Source of the DNA: Bos javanicus
Taxonomy: Eukaryota; Chordata; Mammalia; Artiodactyla; Bovidae
Length of the DNA stretch: 64,000 nucleotides
Direction of reading: 5' to 3'
Assembly (NCBI RefSeq): GCF_032452875.1
Contig: NC_083881.1
Location: forward strand, 62,875,689-62,939,688
Shown here: positions 1-13,215 of the stretch, one piece after another
How the letters are laid out: the number at the start of each line of letters is the position of its first letter
How positions within the stretch are numbered: position 1 is the first letter of the stretch
The notes under the pieces: model-generated
Seen by the model: the letters and a program-made list of their open reading frames with translations, nothing else
The model's database searches: none
Told to the model about the DNA's origin: nothing
Made by a program: the position numbers and the translations under genes

Positions 1-168
1 ATGGACTGTAGCCCACCAGGTGCCTCTGTCCTTGGGGATTTTCCAGGCCAGAATACTGGAGTGGGTTGCCGTGCCCTCCTCCAGGGGATCTTCCCAACCC
101 AGGGATCGAACCCAGGTCTCCCACACTGCAGGCGGATTCTTTACTGCCTAAGCAACCAGGGAAGCCCA
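1..168 (-). repeat. Bov-tA SINE, cut by window edge
   Basis: Reverse-complement Bov-tA tRNA-derived SINE. The landmarks are the phrase for 'actccagtattct' read backwards, 'gggatcgaaccc' (tRNA B-box-like) and the end 'cagggaagcc'. Its 3' part lies before position 1. Confidence 0.9.
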
Positions 169-1145
169 TAAAATCTCATATAAAGTGTTAAATCAATAAC
201 ATATAAATAATGATTCAAATTTAAAAAGAAAACAGCAACTATCATACCAGTTAAAAAATGGACAAGAGTCATGAAGGCAATTCACAGAAAGGGGCACGCT
301 AATGGTTTAGAAGTAAAACACTGAAATATAGATTTTGCTTATCAATCTGGCTTAAAAAAAAAAAAAAAAACATAATCCCAATTCTGGCCAAAGTAAGGCC
401 ATGACACAATGGAGACATGTGGCCAAGGGAGGCATCCATCATAAAGGACACGGCTTTAGAGCTAATTCTTCATGAACAAGTGATGACAGCTAATCAGATG
501 CGGCACTTCCTCTGAGCCAGGAGAGCTCTAAGAACTTTACATTGGTAAGATTTGGATGCTTATAATAGTTTAAACAGATATTATAAATATGCATTTTTAT
601 GTCAAAAAGCTTCTACTCCAAAAAGAGACTAATCATTTACAGTGCTCTATTTTTAAGTTTTAAATTGTCACTGATGTTTATAAACCATAGAAATTCATAG
701 AAAGAAGGAGATAAAATATAAAAATATTTCCTTGGAAAGTCTCTTCAAGATAAACTAAAAGTTTTGTAGAGATTTTTGTCTAGATAAGGTATAATATTTT
801 CAGAAAAAAAATAAAGTGCTAAATGCACAAACATGACTTTGTTCAAATGGGTGTGAAAAAGAAGCAAAAGGCCCTTATTATTCATTTGTAGTTGTGTCCA
901 TGTAAGACTTTTTTCTCTGTATTTGAAGTTCTGTACAATATAGTATTGCATGTAAGTCAAAATATAGAAATGTACCTACATAAATTATAACTCACTGAAG
1001 ACACATCCCAAAGTTTGTCGAGCAATTTTATTTTAAAATTAGTCTTCTGTCTTGTACAATTTATGTGAAGAAAAGTTCTGAAATTACCGTTCCAAGGTTT
1101 ATATATGTTCAGTGTCAATTTTTAGGAAATAAAGCCACCTGCTTA
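169..1145. other. Intron 9 sequence without recognised element
   Basis: AT-rich intronic DNA. It holds an A-run of about 17 at 353-370 but no splice-flanked open frame. On the minus strand, 1032-1027 reads AATAAA downstream of the coding-like relic at 1146-1600, so part of this stretch could be its old 3' UTR; no poly-A tail follows. Confidence 0.4.
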
Positions 1146-1600
1146 TCATTTTACAGGGGTTCTTTGATACACCAAACCTGAAGGATTAACATAAAACACA
1201 GAGTAGTTCTCCATAGAGCCTAGTCCGGGCACCACATCTATGTAAGAAACTCCCTGCCCAGAAGGCCCAGAGAGCAGCACTCCAAAACAATTCTGATAGT
1301 ATCCAAACTTAGGAGGACCACCGTCCTCATGTTTAAAATAACGCTTTGATTCACAGTGACCCAGGGCAGCTTTGATACATTCAATTATGATGAAGAACCA
1401 TCCTTGAACATGACCTTCCAAGAATTCCTTTCCTTCTTTTGATTATTTGTGACCCAAAGCTTCTGGAAAATATTTTCACTCTCATTAAAATGTAAAAAAG
1501 TCTGGTTCTTCCAGAAGGGTATAATTTGCTACAAATACCAAATTTATCATTTGAAAATAATTTCCCCCACTTAGATGTTCATTATGAAGTGTTAAATTTG
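1146..1600 (-). pseudogene. Unidentified frameshifted coding-like relic
   Basis: I do not recognise this gene. On the minus strand an open frame ends with a stop at 1148-1146 and extends back to about 1445. It reads like real protein: EGHVQGWFFIIIECIKAA, then KFGYYQNCFGVLLSGPSGQG, then YSVFYVNPSG. Just upstream the same protein-like character continues in other frames, with NESENIFQKLWVTNNQ at about 1457-1508 and QMINLVFVANYTLLEEP at about 1510-1560. The relic therefore seems to carry at least two frameshifts. No splice sites frame it, it lies in an intron of GRHL2, and an AATAAA follows about 110 bases after the stop. This fits a decayed retrocopy of a cellular or other gene. I do not know its parent, and an unrecognised real exon cannot be excluded. 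Confidence 0.4.
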
Positions 1601-1972
1601 GAGAAAAGAAAAAAAGATGCCAGAGGATTTCCTGATTATACTGTGATCACCTTTGCCACCTCTTGAGAGGTGATGGCTATCTTTATATTTGTATTTGATA
1701 CTTAAATTGTTTCTCTTAAATTTGTCTCAATAATGTGGCCTTAACCTATTTAAAGTTGGCCAAGATACCGAGAAGGTATTTTGGAAAAATATCTTTAGTT
1801 TTTTATAATCTCCAAGATAATTCTAAGCAAGAATTAATAAAGAGGGGGAAAATTCTTAGGAGAAGGTGGCTTTATTTTCAAGTTTTGAACAATATATAGT
1901 TGCTCTTTGCAGTAATATGATTCTTGTTTTTCATGAAAGATAACTGAATTAAATACAGATATAAAGATATCT

Positions 1973-2184
1973 GCTTCCCAGGTGGCGTAGTAGTAAAGAA
2001 TCCATCTGCCAACATAGGAGACGCAAGAGATGCAGGTTCAAACCCTGGGTTGGGAAGATCCCCTGGAGTAGGAAATGGCAAGTCACTCTAGTATTCTTGC
2101 CTGGAAAATTCCATTGACAGAGAAGCCTGTCTGGCTACAGTTGATGGGATCACAAAGAGCTGGACACAATTGAGTGACTGAGCC
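1973..2184 (+). repeat. Bov-tA SINE
   Basis: Near full-length Bov-tA from 'gcttcccaggtggcg' to 'ttgagtgactgagcc'. It contains the tRNA-like 'aggttcaaaccctgg' box and 'agatcccctgga'. Confidence 0.92.
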
Positions 2185-2425
2185 CATAAAAATACAGACA
2201 AAAGTATTGATAAAGATATAGCCATATAGCAGATCCTGAATTTTTAATTCATAAACATATGTATTTCAAAAAAAGAAATTTTAATATCAAAAAAAGGGAG
2301 AGAAGTCCTTTATTTTCATCTGCAATCTTACAGGTGCATTAATTAGAAATCAACCTAGGGAACTATAAATAGTACAAAATTCCATCTGTTTAAACTGTGG
2401 GAAATTTACAGTTTTAAAATGGAAT
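2185..2425. other. Intron spacer, nothing recognised
   Basis: AT-rich intronic DNA between a SINE and a BovB tail. It includes two short A-runs near 2268 and 2291. No coding or structural signal is seen. Confidence 0.4.
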
Positions 2426-2643
2426 GTGAAGAGTTGACTCATTGGAAAAGACTCTGACGCTGGGAGGATTGGGGGCAGGAGGAGAAGGGGACGACAGAGG
2501 ATGAGATGGCTGGATGACATCAATGACTCGATGGACGTGAGTCTGAATGAACTCTGGGAGTTGGTAATGGACAGGAGGCCTGGCGTGCTGTGGTTCATGG
2601 GGTCGCAGAGAGTCGGACATGACTGAGCGACTGAACTGAACTG
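2426..2643 (+). repeat. BovB LINE 3' end, 5'-truncated
   Basis: The last 218 bases of BovB, an RTE-clade LINE, running from 'gttgactcattggaaaag' to the terminal 'gactgaactgaactg'. Both sides carry the same 10 bases, aaaatggaat (2416-2425 and 2644-2653), a target-site duplication showing this is one insertion event truncated at its 5' end. Confidence 0.93.
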
Positions 2644-3925
2644 AAAATGGAATAGCTCTTAATTCTTTTGCTTTAGAAGATGATTCAAATTAATCTTTTG
2701 CATTTATACACACATTTGAAAGTGCAAGAACTAAAATGTCCCAGGAATGAGTTTTGCCTGTATTTTGAAATCATGGCTACAAATATAATGACAAATCATA
2801 GCAAAAGATTTTGCATCTAGCTTATTGGAATAATTAAGAGCAGTTAAGATTAATATACTCTGCTTATCCCATGAGATTCCTTCCCTATGAGTTTCCTGAT
2901 CCTCATCACCATGTTAACTAAAAAGCGACCCACTAGAGACTCTCTACATCACTAGTTCCTTGGAGTCCCTCTCATTCTAGGGCATAGTGAACAATATGGC
3001 ACTCTCTGTTTATTCTGCATTTTATGCTTTATTTTTATTTTTAGTATTTATTACATCAATACTCGAAACAAATAATTATACGAGCATCTCTTAAGCCTTC
3101 TCTTTCATACTTTCAATTCCAGCTGTGACTTAAAGGTAAACAGATTGCCCAGGGCCTCCATTCCACCCTTCCTTCCTTTTCTCCTTGCTCCTAATCTTCC
3201 TCCTTCCTTCCAATAAGGAGATTCAGGGAGGGGGATTCTACTATTCCCCTTGAAACTTCTGGAATAAAAGAAGGGAATTCAAATCAGTTAACTGTTCTCC
3301 CATGCGTACTTTAAAAATTCCACCTTGTACATCATTTGAAAATGCTTTCTTAACGTTTAATATGTTGAATTAAAGATATAAGGAATCTGAGTTTGGGATC
3401 AGACATGGATTTACACGCAGCTACTCTGCTTTTTCGCCACATGACTCTGGCGAGTTACCTGTGCTCACTGGCAATTTTCTCATCTACATAACAACTGTGT
3501 CTACAGACCTACCTGTGCCTCCTCTATATCATGGAAGCTGCCTAACTGGGCCTGAGAGGGCTGTGCTGCTCTGACAATTAGCACTAATTGAAATCATTGC
3601 AACTTGAAACGCTATCGAGATTTTAGAGACATTTTCCATTATGCCACATGTCCCTAAACTCAGTGCAGTTCGAGTTAATTTGCTTCCTTCTCTCGTCTCA
3701 TGATCATCTCTGCCTTCTGTTCAGAGATGCCCACTTCTTCCTCCTCTCCAACTCTGCTAAACGACAACTCAGACATTTTAATGGCCCTATAAGCTCTTTG
3801 ATCTACATCTGACTGCAGCACCGTTAAGAGTGCTGGCAATTCTGAATTAGCCACTAACCTCTTTTTCCCCTTTCTGTCTTCTCCCCAGGACCTAACTGAA
3901 CTCCTACTCTTTTACATCCAGCCAA
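2644..3925. other. Intron spacer with a probable MIR
   Basis: Mostly unique intronic DNA. Around 3385-3530 the order of phrases ('ggatcagacatgga', 'catgactctggcgagtta', 'ttttctcatctacataa') follows the MIR consensus in plus orientation. This is an old, divergent match by eye. The rest shows only pyrimidine-rich tracts (3160-3210). Confidence 0.4.
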
Positions 3926-4130
3926 CTCCCTGGCGGTTCAGTAGTAAAGAATCTGCCTGCAATGCAGGAGACTCGGGTTTGATCCCTGGGTTGGGAAGAT
4001 CCCCTGGAGAAGGAAATGACAGCCCACCCTAATATTCTTGCCTGGGAAATCCCATGAACAGAGGAGCCTGGCAGGCTACAGTCCATGGGGTCACAAAAGA
4101 ATTGGACATGACTTAGAAACTAAAATAACA
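3926..4130 (+). repeat. Bov-tA SINE
   Basis: Bov-tA from 'ctccctggcggttcag' through 'gggtttgatccctgggt' to 'ggacatgacttag', with a short 'aacagcaacagcag' 3' tail. Confidence 0.92.
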
Positions 4131-4399
4131 GCAACAGCAGTTGCCAGTTTATTCAATTTTTCATATTCTCTCCCTACCCTACCCAATTGCTAAATAATTA
4201 TGTCTTGATTATTGTCAGAACATATCATATTGCCATTCCTGTCTCTCCCATCATTATATCCAAGATAAAAACACGTGGAATGCTCACCGTCGGTCCTTTT
4301 ATCAATGTCTTTACAGTCATATCGGTGTCTAAACAAAGTTTTTTACTAGATTCCTAGAGCAGAAATATTCCCTGGATTTTTGCCCCTTTGGTTGTTTGT

Positions 4400-5340
4400 T
4401 CACTGGTGGTTTTGTTTCCTTGTTTTATTTTGTTTTGCATTTGCCTGTTTTCCTTATACTTGAAAATCAGCTTGGCTGGATATAAAATCCTTGGCTCACA
4501 TTTTCTTTACTTGGTTACTTTAAATATCACTGTCTCCTGACAAGGTGCTGCTGTTGAAAAGCTTGATAATAAAAGTTTCCTTATAAATGATTCATTGCCT
4601 ACCATATATAAAGTAGATGGCTAATAGGGACCTACTGCGTAACACAGGGAACTCAGCTCAACCCTGTGTGGTGGCCTCTATGGGAGGAAAGTCTGGAAAA
4701 GAGTGGATATATGTGTGTGTGTGGCTGATTCACTTTGCTATGCGCCTGGAACCAAGACAACACTGTACATCAACTACACTCCAGTAAAAATTAATGAAAA
4801 AAATTAATGACGCATTGTCTATTTTATTTTTCTTAGATGCCCAAAGAATATTTTTAAAGTCCAATGGCTTTTGATATTGGCTATCCTCAATCAACTTTCC
4901 CAAGTGCCTGGTAGCTCATTAAAAATATGTTCTTTTTAAGTTTTCCTGATTTGTCCTTTTTTAGCTTTTCTTCTGTTCCATTGTTTATGTTTTCTCCCAC
5001 AAAGATACATATTATATGTCTTTGTATCTTCTTTCCCTCTCTTCTGTATCTATTATTTTCTCTTAATTGTTTTCTCATTTCTTCAAGTTTTAAAAATTTT
5101 GCCATTTTATACTTGTATTGTTCTTAAGGAATTATATTTTACATTTATTTACTCCCATGTAGTAGTCTTTACTTCTGAAACATTTTAATCTTCCACTTCT
5201 AAATTTTTTCCTGAATTCTACTATATCTCTTTTCAAGTCATTCTGGTCTCCAAACATCTCATGTCTGAGTTTTTCAAATTGTTGTTTATGTTGTTCTTCA
5301 TAATTTCCATGATTTTGTTAATTTCATATTTTAAAATTTT
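4400..5340 (-). repeat. Old L1 fragment, interrupted
   Basis: Plus-strand text such as 'cttggctggatataaaatcc' and 'tctcctgacaaggtgctgct' is the antisense of L1 ORF2-side sequence. The T-rich stretch after 4821 continues in the same character. A younger L1 tail (4602-4805) splits it. The limits and family are approximate. Confidence 0.5.
4602..4805 (+). repeat. Bovine L1 3' end nested in older L1
   Basis: L1 3' UTR tail with 'ctgattcactttgctatgcg', 'acatcaactacactccag' and a terminal 'taaaaattaatgaaaaaa'. The flanks 4586-4601 (aatgattcattgccta) and 4806-4821 (aatgacgcattgtcta) match at 13 of 16 bases, an aged target-site duplication. Confidence 0.85.
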
Positions 5341-7795
<2,455 letters not shown>

Positions 7796-8014
7796 GGCTT
7801 TCCAGGTGGTGCTAGTGGTAAAGAACTCGCCTGCCAAAGCACGAGACATAAGAGACTCGGGTTTGACCCCTGGGTCAGAAAGATCCCCTGGAGGAGGGCA
7901 TAGCAACCCACTCCAGTATTCTTGCCTAGAGAATCCCATGGACAGAGGAGCCTGGTGGCCTGCAGTCCATAGGGTCACAAAGAGTTGGACATGACTGAGC
8001 GATAGCACGCACAC
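7796..8014 (+). repeat. Bov-tA SINE with 8-bp target duplication
   Basis: Full Bov-tA from 'ggctttccaggtggtgc' to 'gactgagcgatagcac'. The octamer agggatat occurs at 7783-7790 and again at 8015-8022. Confidence 0.93.
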
Positions 8015-8120
8015 AGGGATATAAGGACAGCACTTAGATTTATCTGGTGAATACATGAATAGAAGAGGCAGTCTCTGGGGAAAAACAGGCACAATAGATT
8101 ACATCCTTGATACTATTTTC

Positions 8121-8957
8121 AGTTCAGTCAGTTCAGTTCAGTTCAGTCACTCAGTCGTGTCCAACTCTTTGCCACCCCATGAATTGCAGCATGCCAGGCC
8201 TCCCTGTCCATCACCAACTCCCAGAGTTCATTCAAACTCACGTCCATCAAGTCAGTGATGCCATCCAGCCGTCTCATCCTCTGTCATCCCCTTCTCCTCC
8301 TGCCCCCAATCCCTCCCAGCATCAGAGTCTTTTCCAATGAGTCAACTCTTCTCATGAGGTGGCCAAAGTACTGGAGTTTCAGCTTTAGCATCATTCCTTC
8401 CAAAGAAATCCCAGGGCTGATCTCCTTCAGAATGGACTGGTTGGATCTCCTTGCAGTCCAAGAGACTCTCAAGAGTCTTCTCCAACACCACAGTTCAAAA
8501 GCATCAATTCTTCGGTGCTCAGCCTTCTTCACAGTCCAACTCTCACATCCATACATGACCACTGGAAAAACCATAGCCTTGACTAGACAGACCTTTGTTG
8601 GCAAAGTAATGTCTCTGCTTTTCAATATGCTATCTAGGTTGGTCCTAACTTTTCTTCCAAGGAGTAAGCGTCTTTTAGTTCCATGGCTGCAATCACCATC
8701 TGCAGTGATTTTGGAGCCCCCCAAAATAAAGTCTGACACTGTTTCCACTGTTTCCCCATCTATTTCCCATGAAGTGATGGGACTGGATGCCATGATCTTC
8801 GTTTTCTGAATGTTGAGCTTTAAGCCAACTTTTTCACTCTCCTCTTTCACTTTCATCAAGAGGCTTTTGAGTTCCTCTTCACTTTCTGCTGTAAGGGTGT
8901 TGTCATCTGCATATCTGAGGTTATTGATATTTCTCCCTGCAATCTTGATTCCAGCTT
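8121..8957 (-). repeat. BovB LINE, 5'-truncated, with ORF2 3' part
   Basis: Minus-strand BovB. The 3' terminus is the 'agttcagtcagttcag' simple tail at 8121, and the 5' truncation is near 'attccagctt' at 8957. From 8859 to 8284 a 191-codon frame stays open and is the C-terminal part of the BovB ORF2 protein, with landmarks EKVGLKLNIQKTKIM, YGCESWTVKKAE and WCWRRLLRVSW. The catalytic YADD block lies further 5' and is missing, so the copy cannot encode a working reverse transcriptase. Confidence 0.93.
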
Positions 8958-10068
8958 ATTATTTGTATTCAACAGAAAACTTTAAACTCACTGTTTTAAA
9001 ATTGTACAGTTATGTATTATGAAATCCATTTCATCAGATGTATTATCTGACTCTTGTTTTATTTGGTCCCTTTGAAATCTTTATTCACCTTCAAACTCTT
9101 GTCCTAAAGCCTTTCATATCATAGCAACACCCCCAGAAAACACCCAGCAGAAAGCAAAGAGCCACTTCCAGGAGCTGCATTTTAAAGGCCATTCAAATTT
9201 TTGATCTAATTCATTTCAGGCCATATCCCTGGTCGTCCTTTGGTAATTCATACAACCAAATCTCTCATTTTTAGTGCTATATCTATATAAAGATTGCCTT
9301 TTTCTGAGCCCCTTGCTTGGCAATAGAGACACATTAGCAAGGCAGCACACCACATCAATCTCAGTCAAGCCCAGATGACACATCTTAGTGACATGCTAAT
9401 CACAACACCTATGGACACCATGACACAGGATCTCACTTCTCTAGCTGCATCCGGAAACAAGTGCCTAAAGATGATCTAACCATAAATATGGGCATTCCAT
9501 TCATTCATTCCTTTTTCATTCATTCATTCTATAAAGATCAACACAAGTTCACAGTAGTTCAAATGCAGCATTAGACACTGGGGATACAGAAGAAAGCAGA
9601 TCCGTCTCATGGAGCTAATAGTCCAAGGGGAAGACAGATGAGTAATCCAGCAATGACCAATACAGAGTGGTCAGGGCTCCCCAGAGAGAGATGTGTACAG
9701 AGGCCATGAGAACACAGAATACTGAACTTGAAAGACACAAGTGAAATACACAACCCACAGAGACAATGGGCTAAGGTCAGGGATTCCATAAATACTTGTT
9801 TATTATTTAGGAAAATAAAGGCAAAGAGTAACTAGAGATGCAAATGTCAAGTGATTTAGGAGAGCTAAGTGATGAAGACCACTCAGAAGGAAGATGCCAT
9901 GCTGGTTTTTCCTACTGAATTTTCAGGGTAAAAGTAGAAGATATCCTGACTGCAGAGAACATTCACTCACGCCACAGATATTTTTAGGCATCTACCATGT
10001 CTCTGAGACTGTGCTGGATACTAGCAGAGGTACAACAATGGTCCCTGCAATCACAGAAGTTTGAGGCT
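8958..10068. other. Intron 8 spacer with two old repeat traces
   Basis: Mostly unique. The segment 9490-9660 ('cattcattcattc...', 'gacactggggatacag', 'tctcatggagctaatag') and the segment 9960-10060 ('tctaccatgtctctgaga', 'ctgtgctggatactagc') both follow the very common ancient mammalian repeat text 'feeding' from 'attgagcacctact' to 'catggagctta'. I do not assign a family. Confidence 0.4.
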
Positions 10069-10280
10069 AGCTTTCTCGGTGGCTCAGCGGTAAAGAATCT
10101 GCCTGCAATGCAGGAGATGTAGGTTCAATCCCTGGGTTGGGAAGATCCCCTGGAGGAGGAAATGGCAACCCACTCCAGTATTCTTGCCTGGAGAATCCCC
10201 TGGACAGAGGAGCCTGGAGGGCTAAAGTCCATATGGTCACAAAGAGTCGGACACGACTGAGTGACTGAGCACACACACGC
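10069..10280 (+). repeat. Bov-tA SINE
   Basis: Full Bov-tA with 'aggttcaatccctgggtt', 'actccagtattcttgcctgg' and the end 'gactgagtgactgagc', followed by an ACAC tail. Confidence 0.92.
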
Positions 10281-12789
10281 ATGAAAGATTACAATAACTT
10301 CATCAAACAGGTTAGAAAATAAAAGCATACTTTTCTAGGAACACTTGACTTCTTAAATTGTGATTGGCATTATTGGCGATAGGGTTTTTCTTGGCCAGAA
10401 TGTATAAATAAACACAGCTTTATGTCAGCAAATCAATGATCACTCTGGTGAGCTACGCAGTTGTTCCAATTTGTGGCTGTGTATTTCATGTAGAAATCTT
10501 CCTGTTGGTGGCTATAATCGACAGAGTCCTCAACCAGACTGGTTTTTTTCCCTTTCCCTCATAAAGCCTCCCAAGTCCTGCAGGAGCCAGAAGAGAAAAC
10601 TGTTCTGTTCTTCCCAAGCTAATAGGATTCATGGTTGGCTCACTGATTGATCCATATGCTTACTCACCGTGGACATATACCCAGACAGACAGGAAGCAGT
10701 ATTAATTGTGGCCTCATCAGCCCAAGGTCTCAGCTAAGAAAGCTTAGCTGATGAAATATGTATATTTAAAGGGCCACTTGAGTAGGACAGATCTATGGAA
10801 ATAACAGATGCTTACTGGCAATATTCTGCAACACATGCACTAACTCGTCCTTGGAGGAGCTGTAACAACGAGCCATCCAGTAGAGAAGGTCTCAATGGTG
10901 AAATGAGCTACAGCGCACTGGCCCCTACCAGGAGACAGTTAGACTTAGGTCCTCTTCATGGAGAAAGGTCCTTAGGAGAAGATCCAGTGGGCCCTCTTTG
11001 ATTCATGGCAGCCTGATTCTACAAAAAGTAAACAACGCAAGACTCTACCTTCTTTTTCTGCTATGTTATGTTACCAGAATTATCCTAACAAGTAGGGATT
11101 TTATAATAGGGTTGGCACTGCTTTCTTCTTGCCTGACTGTCTGACCCGCTAGCAAAGCACGGTCTATGTGCCTGATGGTATCAATTGTGGTCTCGCTGCG
11201 CTGCACTTAAAACCCAAATGGTTGAACTTTAACTGCAATGGGTGGTAGGATGGGGGAGGAGGGCATGGAAGGACATTAACTAAAACCTAGGCTGGGACTG
11301 ATAAGCATTCATTTGTTTCATCTTGCAAACCCAACCATGTCGCAGCTCTATACACAGCAGGCAAATGTGACAATGAATTTCTTGCAAGTTTATCTACAAA
11401 GCACTGTTTGTAAACGTGTGTTACAGAAACGTGTATTACAGAAACGTGTATTACAGAAAGTGTATGGGGGCAATACACTTTCCCTCACCAAATGTTAATC
11501 CAAATGTCAAGCACAGAAAGTTCTTTTTAACTTTAGTAGAAGCCCTAATTATGTAAAGAAATGCTGTGAACAATTAGTCTGTCAACCAAGAGCTGTAAAT
11601 GTTGTTTTCCTATAATTCTTACAGCACGTAATTTATTTTTTAGAAAAATTTTAACTGAATCAAGTGTATCCAGGCAGATAATAGATACAATTTTAATTTT
11701 GTCATTGGTTCAAAGATTGATTCCAACAGAGAGATCATTTGTAAAGGTACCAAAACCTTTTCAGAAACAGAAGCAGTCTCATGACAATTGATAATTTTTA
11801 ATAAAATCACTTTTTGACACATGAATTACAACTCCCATTTTGTACACAAGAAAAGTGACTTTATCTGGGTTACAATACCTCTCAGTTGTGCATTATGGGT
11901 ATAGTAAGATTTATTAAAATAAATGCAGAATTAGTGTGCTTTAGACGTGCTACGTTAACTTGATTATTAACTTCCAAGATTTTTCCAAGAGCTTGCCATT
12001 AAAATAAATAGGCCAATCTTGATCTACAAAGCAATTTGGGACTTAAAAAATCATAAGGTCTATGGTTTGATGGGAAGTGTTTATTTACCTCTTTAAACAA
12101 TTGTATTTCGTGTTTTCAAGATCCCCTGATTAGAGACTAAGAAAGCTACTTATTTCCTAAGGTTGGGACTCTAAAGAGCTCTTTTACAAGAAATTGCACA
12201 CATTAGCCTCCAAATTACAGGGACACGACATACACGAAGAAATCCATATTTTCACCGTAAAACACAAAGAATATATGAACGCGTTAAGTGTACCCTTGCC
12301 AGTTTCCCTACTGTTTTCTTCTCTGTTCTTAGAATTATGAAAGACCTTACAGATGGTTTTCTTACATCTTAGCATTTTTTCCCCATTTATATGATTGCGT
12401 TTGGTGCAAATGCAATGCCAAATTGAGATAGAAAGATAAACTAAAAGTAAATAATATTAACATGGGACATCTCGGTCTTAGGCAATTATTTGTTTCCTCT
12501 ATGCATTCATTCATCAAATACTTACTGAATATCTTTTCTCTGTGTCTGCCATTATGCTACGAGGTGGGACATAAGAATGCTGAGACAGACTCCCTGCTCT
12601 CAGAGAGCTTGCAATTTCGTTGAGAAGCTATGAAACTCCTAGATTTCCTGATGCCTCCATTTATAGAATACCTTTAGGAAATGATTACAACCTGAATAAA
12701 TATTTCTTTATTTTCTCCTACAGATACCGTGAGTAGGCACAGATACATTTTTGGTTTACTCACATATTCTACCACATCTTCCATATTCC
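10281..12789. other. Intron 8, mostly unique sequence
   Basis: About 2.5 kb without a recognised SINE or LINE, apart from the 15-bp tandem repeat at 11412-11465 and an old repeat trace at 12500-12625 ('ttcattcatcaaatacttac', 'actccctgctctcagagag'). No splice-flanked coding segment is seen on either strand. Confidence 0.45.
11412..11465 (+). repeat. 15-bp tandem repeat, three and a half copies
   Basis: Units aaacgtgtgttacag, aaacgtgtattacag and aaacgtgtattacag run head to tail at 11412-11426, 11427-11441 and 11442-11456, then a partial 'aaagtgtat'. The units differ at one base, so the array is a recent local duplication. Confidence 0.95.
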
Positions 12790-13215
12790 TTTAGTACTCA
12801 ATAGTCTCCATTTCCAGAATATACCAGGCTTGTTTCCAGTTGCCAGACTTTGCTATGGGCAGTGCCCTCTACCCCTAAAGCTGATTCCATAGATGATCAC
12901 ACTGCCTGTCCTTCTTCTCATTCAGATTTCAGTCCAATGTCAACTTTTCAGAAATCCCCGCCCTGACCATCTAGAGTTGTCTTCCTTCTCCTTCTCCCAC
13001 AACGAGTAGCTCATCTTACGATGCTGCTCTTTCTCGGTTTCTTCACAGTACTGAACATTATCTGGATTTATCTTGTCATTTATCTGTTTAGTACTTAATT
13101 ATCTGTCTGCCCCATGCAGCTCTAAACCCATAAGAGGAGGGGCCTTGTCTGCCTCAAGCTCCTTCTGTTCCCAATGCCAGGCTCATGGAAGATACTCAAC
13201 AAATATTTGTCTAAC
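12790..13215 (+). repeat. L2 LINE 3' fragment
   Basis: Phrases in L2 order: 'cagaaatccccgccctgacc', then 'agcagctctaaacccataag' type text with 'ggggccttgtctgcc', then 'caatgccaggctcatggaag' and the end 'actcaacaaatatttgtc'. A divergent mammal-wide LINE2 tail in plus orientation. Confidence 0.65.

Noticed and set aside
9490..9530. CATT repeats resembling a CRISPR-like array or satellite
   Set aside because: Simple 'cattcattcattc' runs at the end of an ancient interspersed repeat; no spacers and not prokaryotic DNA.
10069..10280. tRNA-like A and B boxes (also in every Bov-tA copy)
   Set aside because: They belong to tRNA-derived SINEs, not to functional tRNA genes: no cloverleaf or intact acceptor stem.
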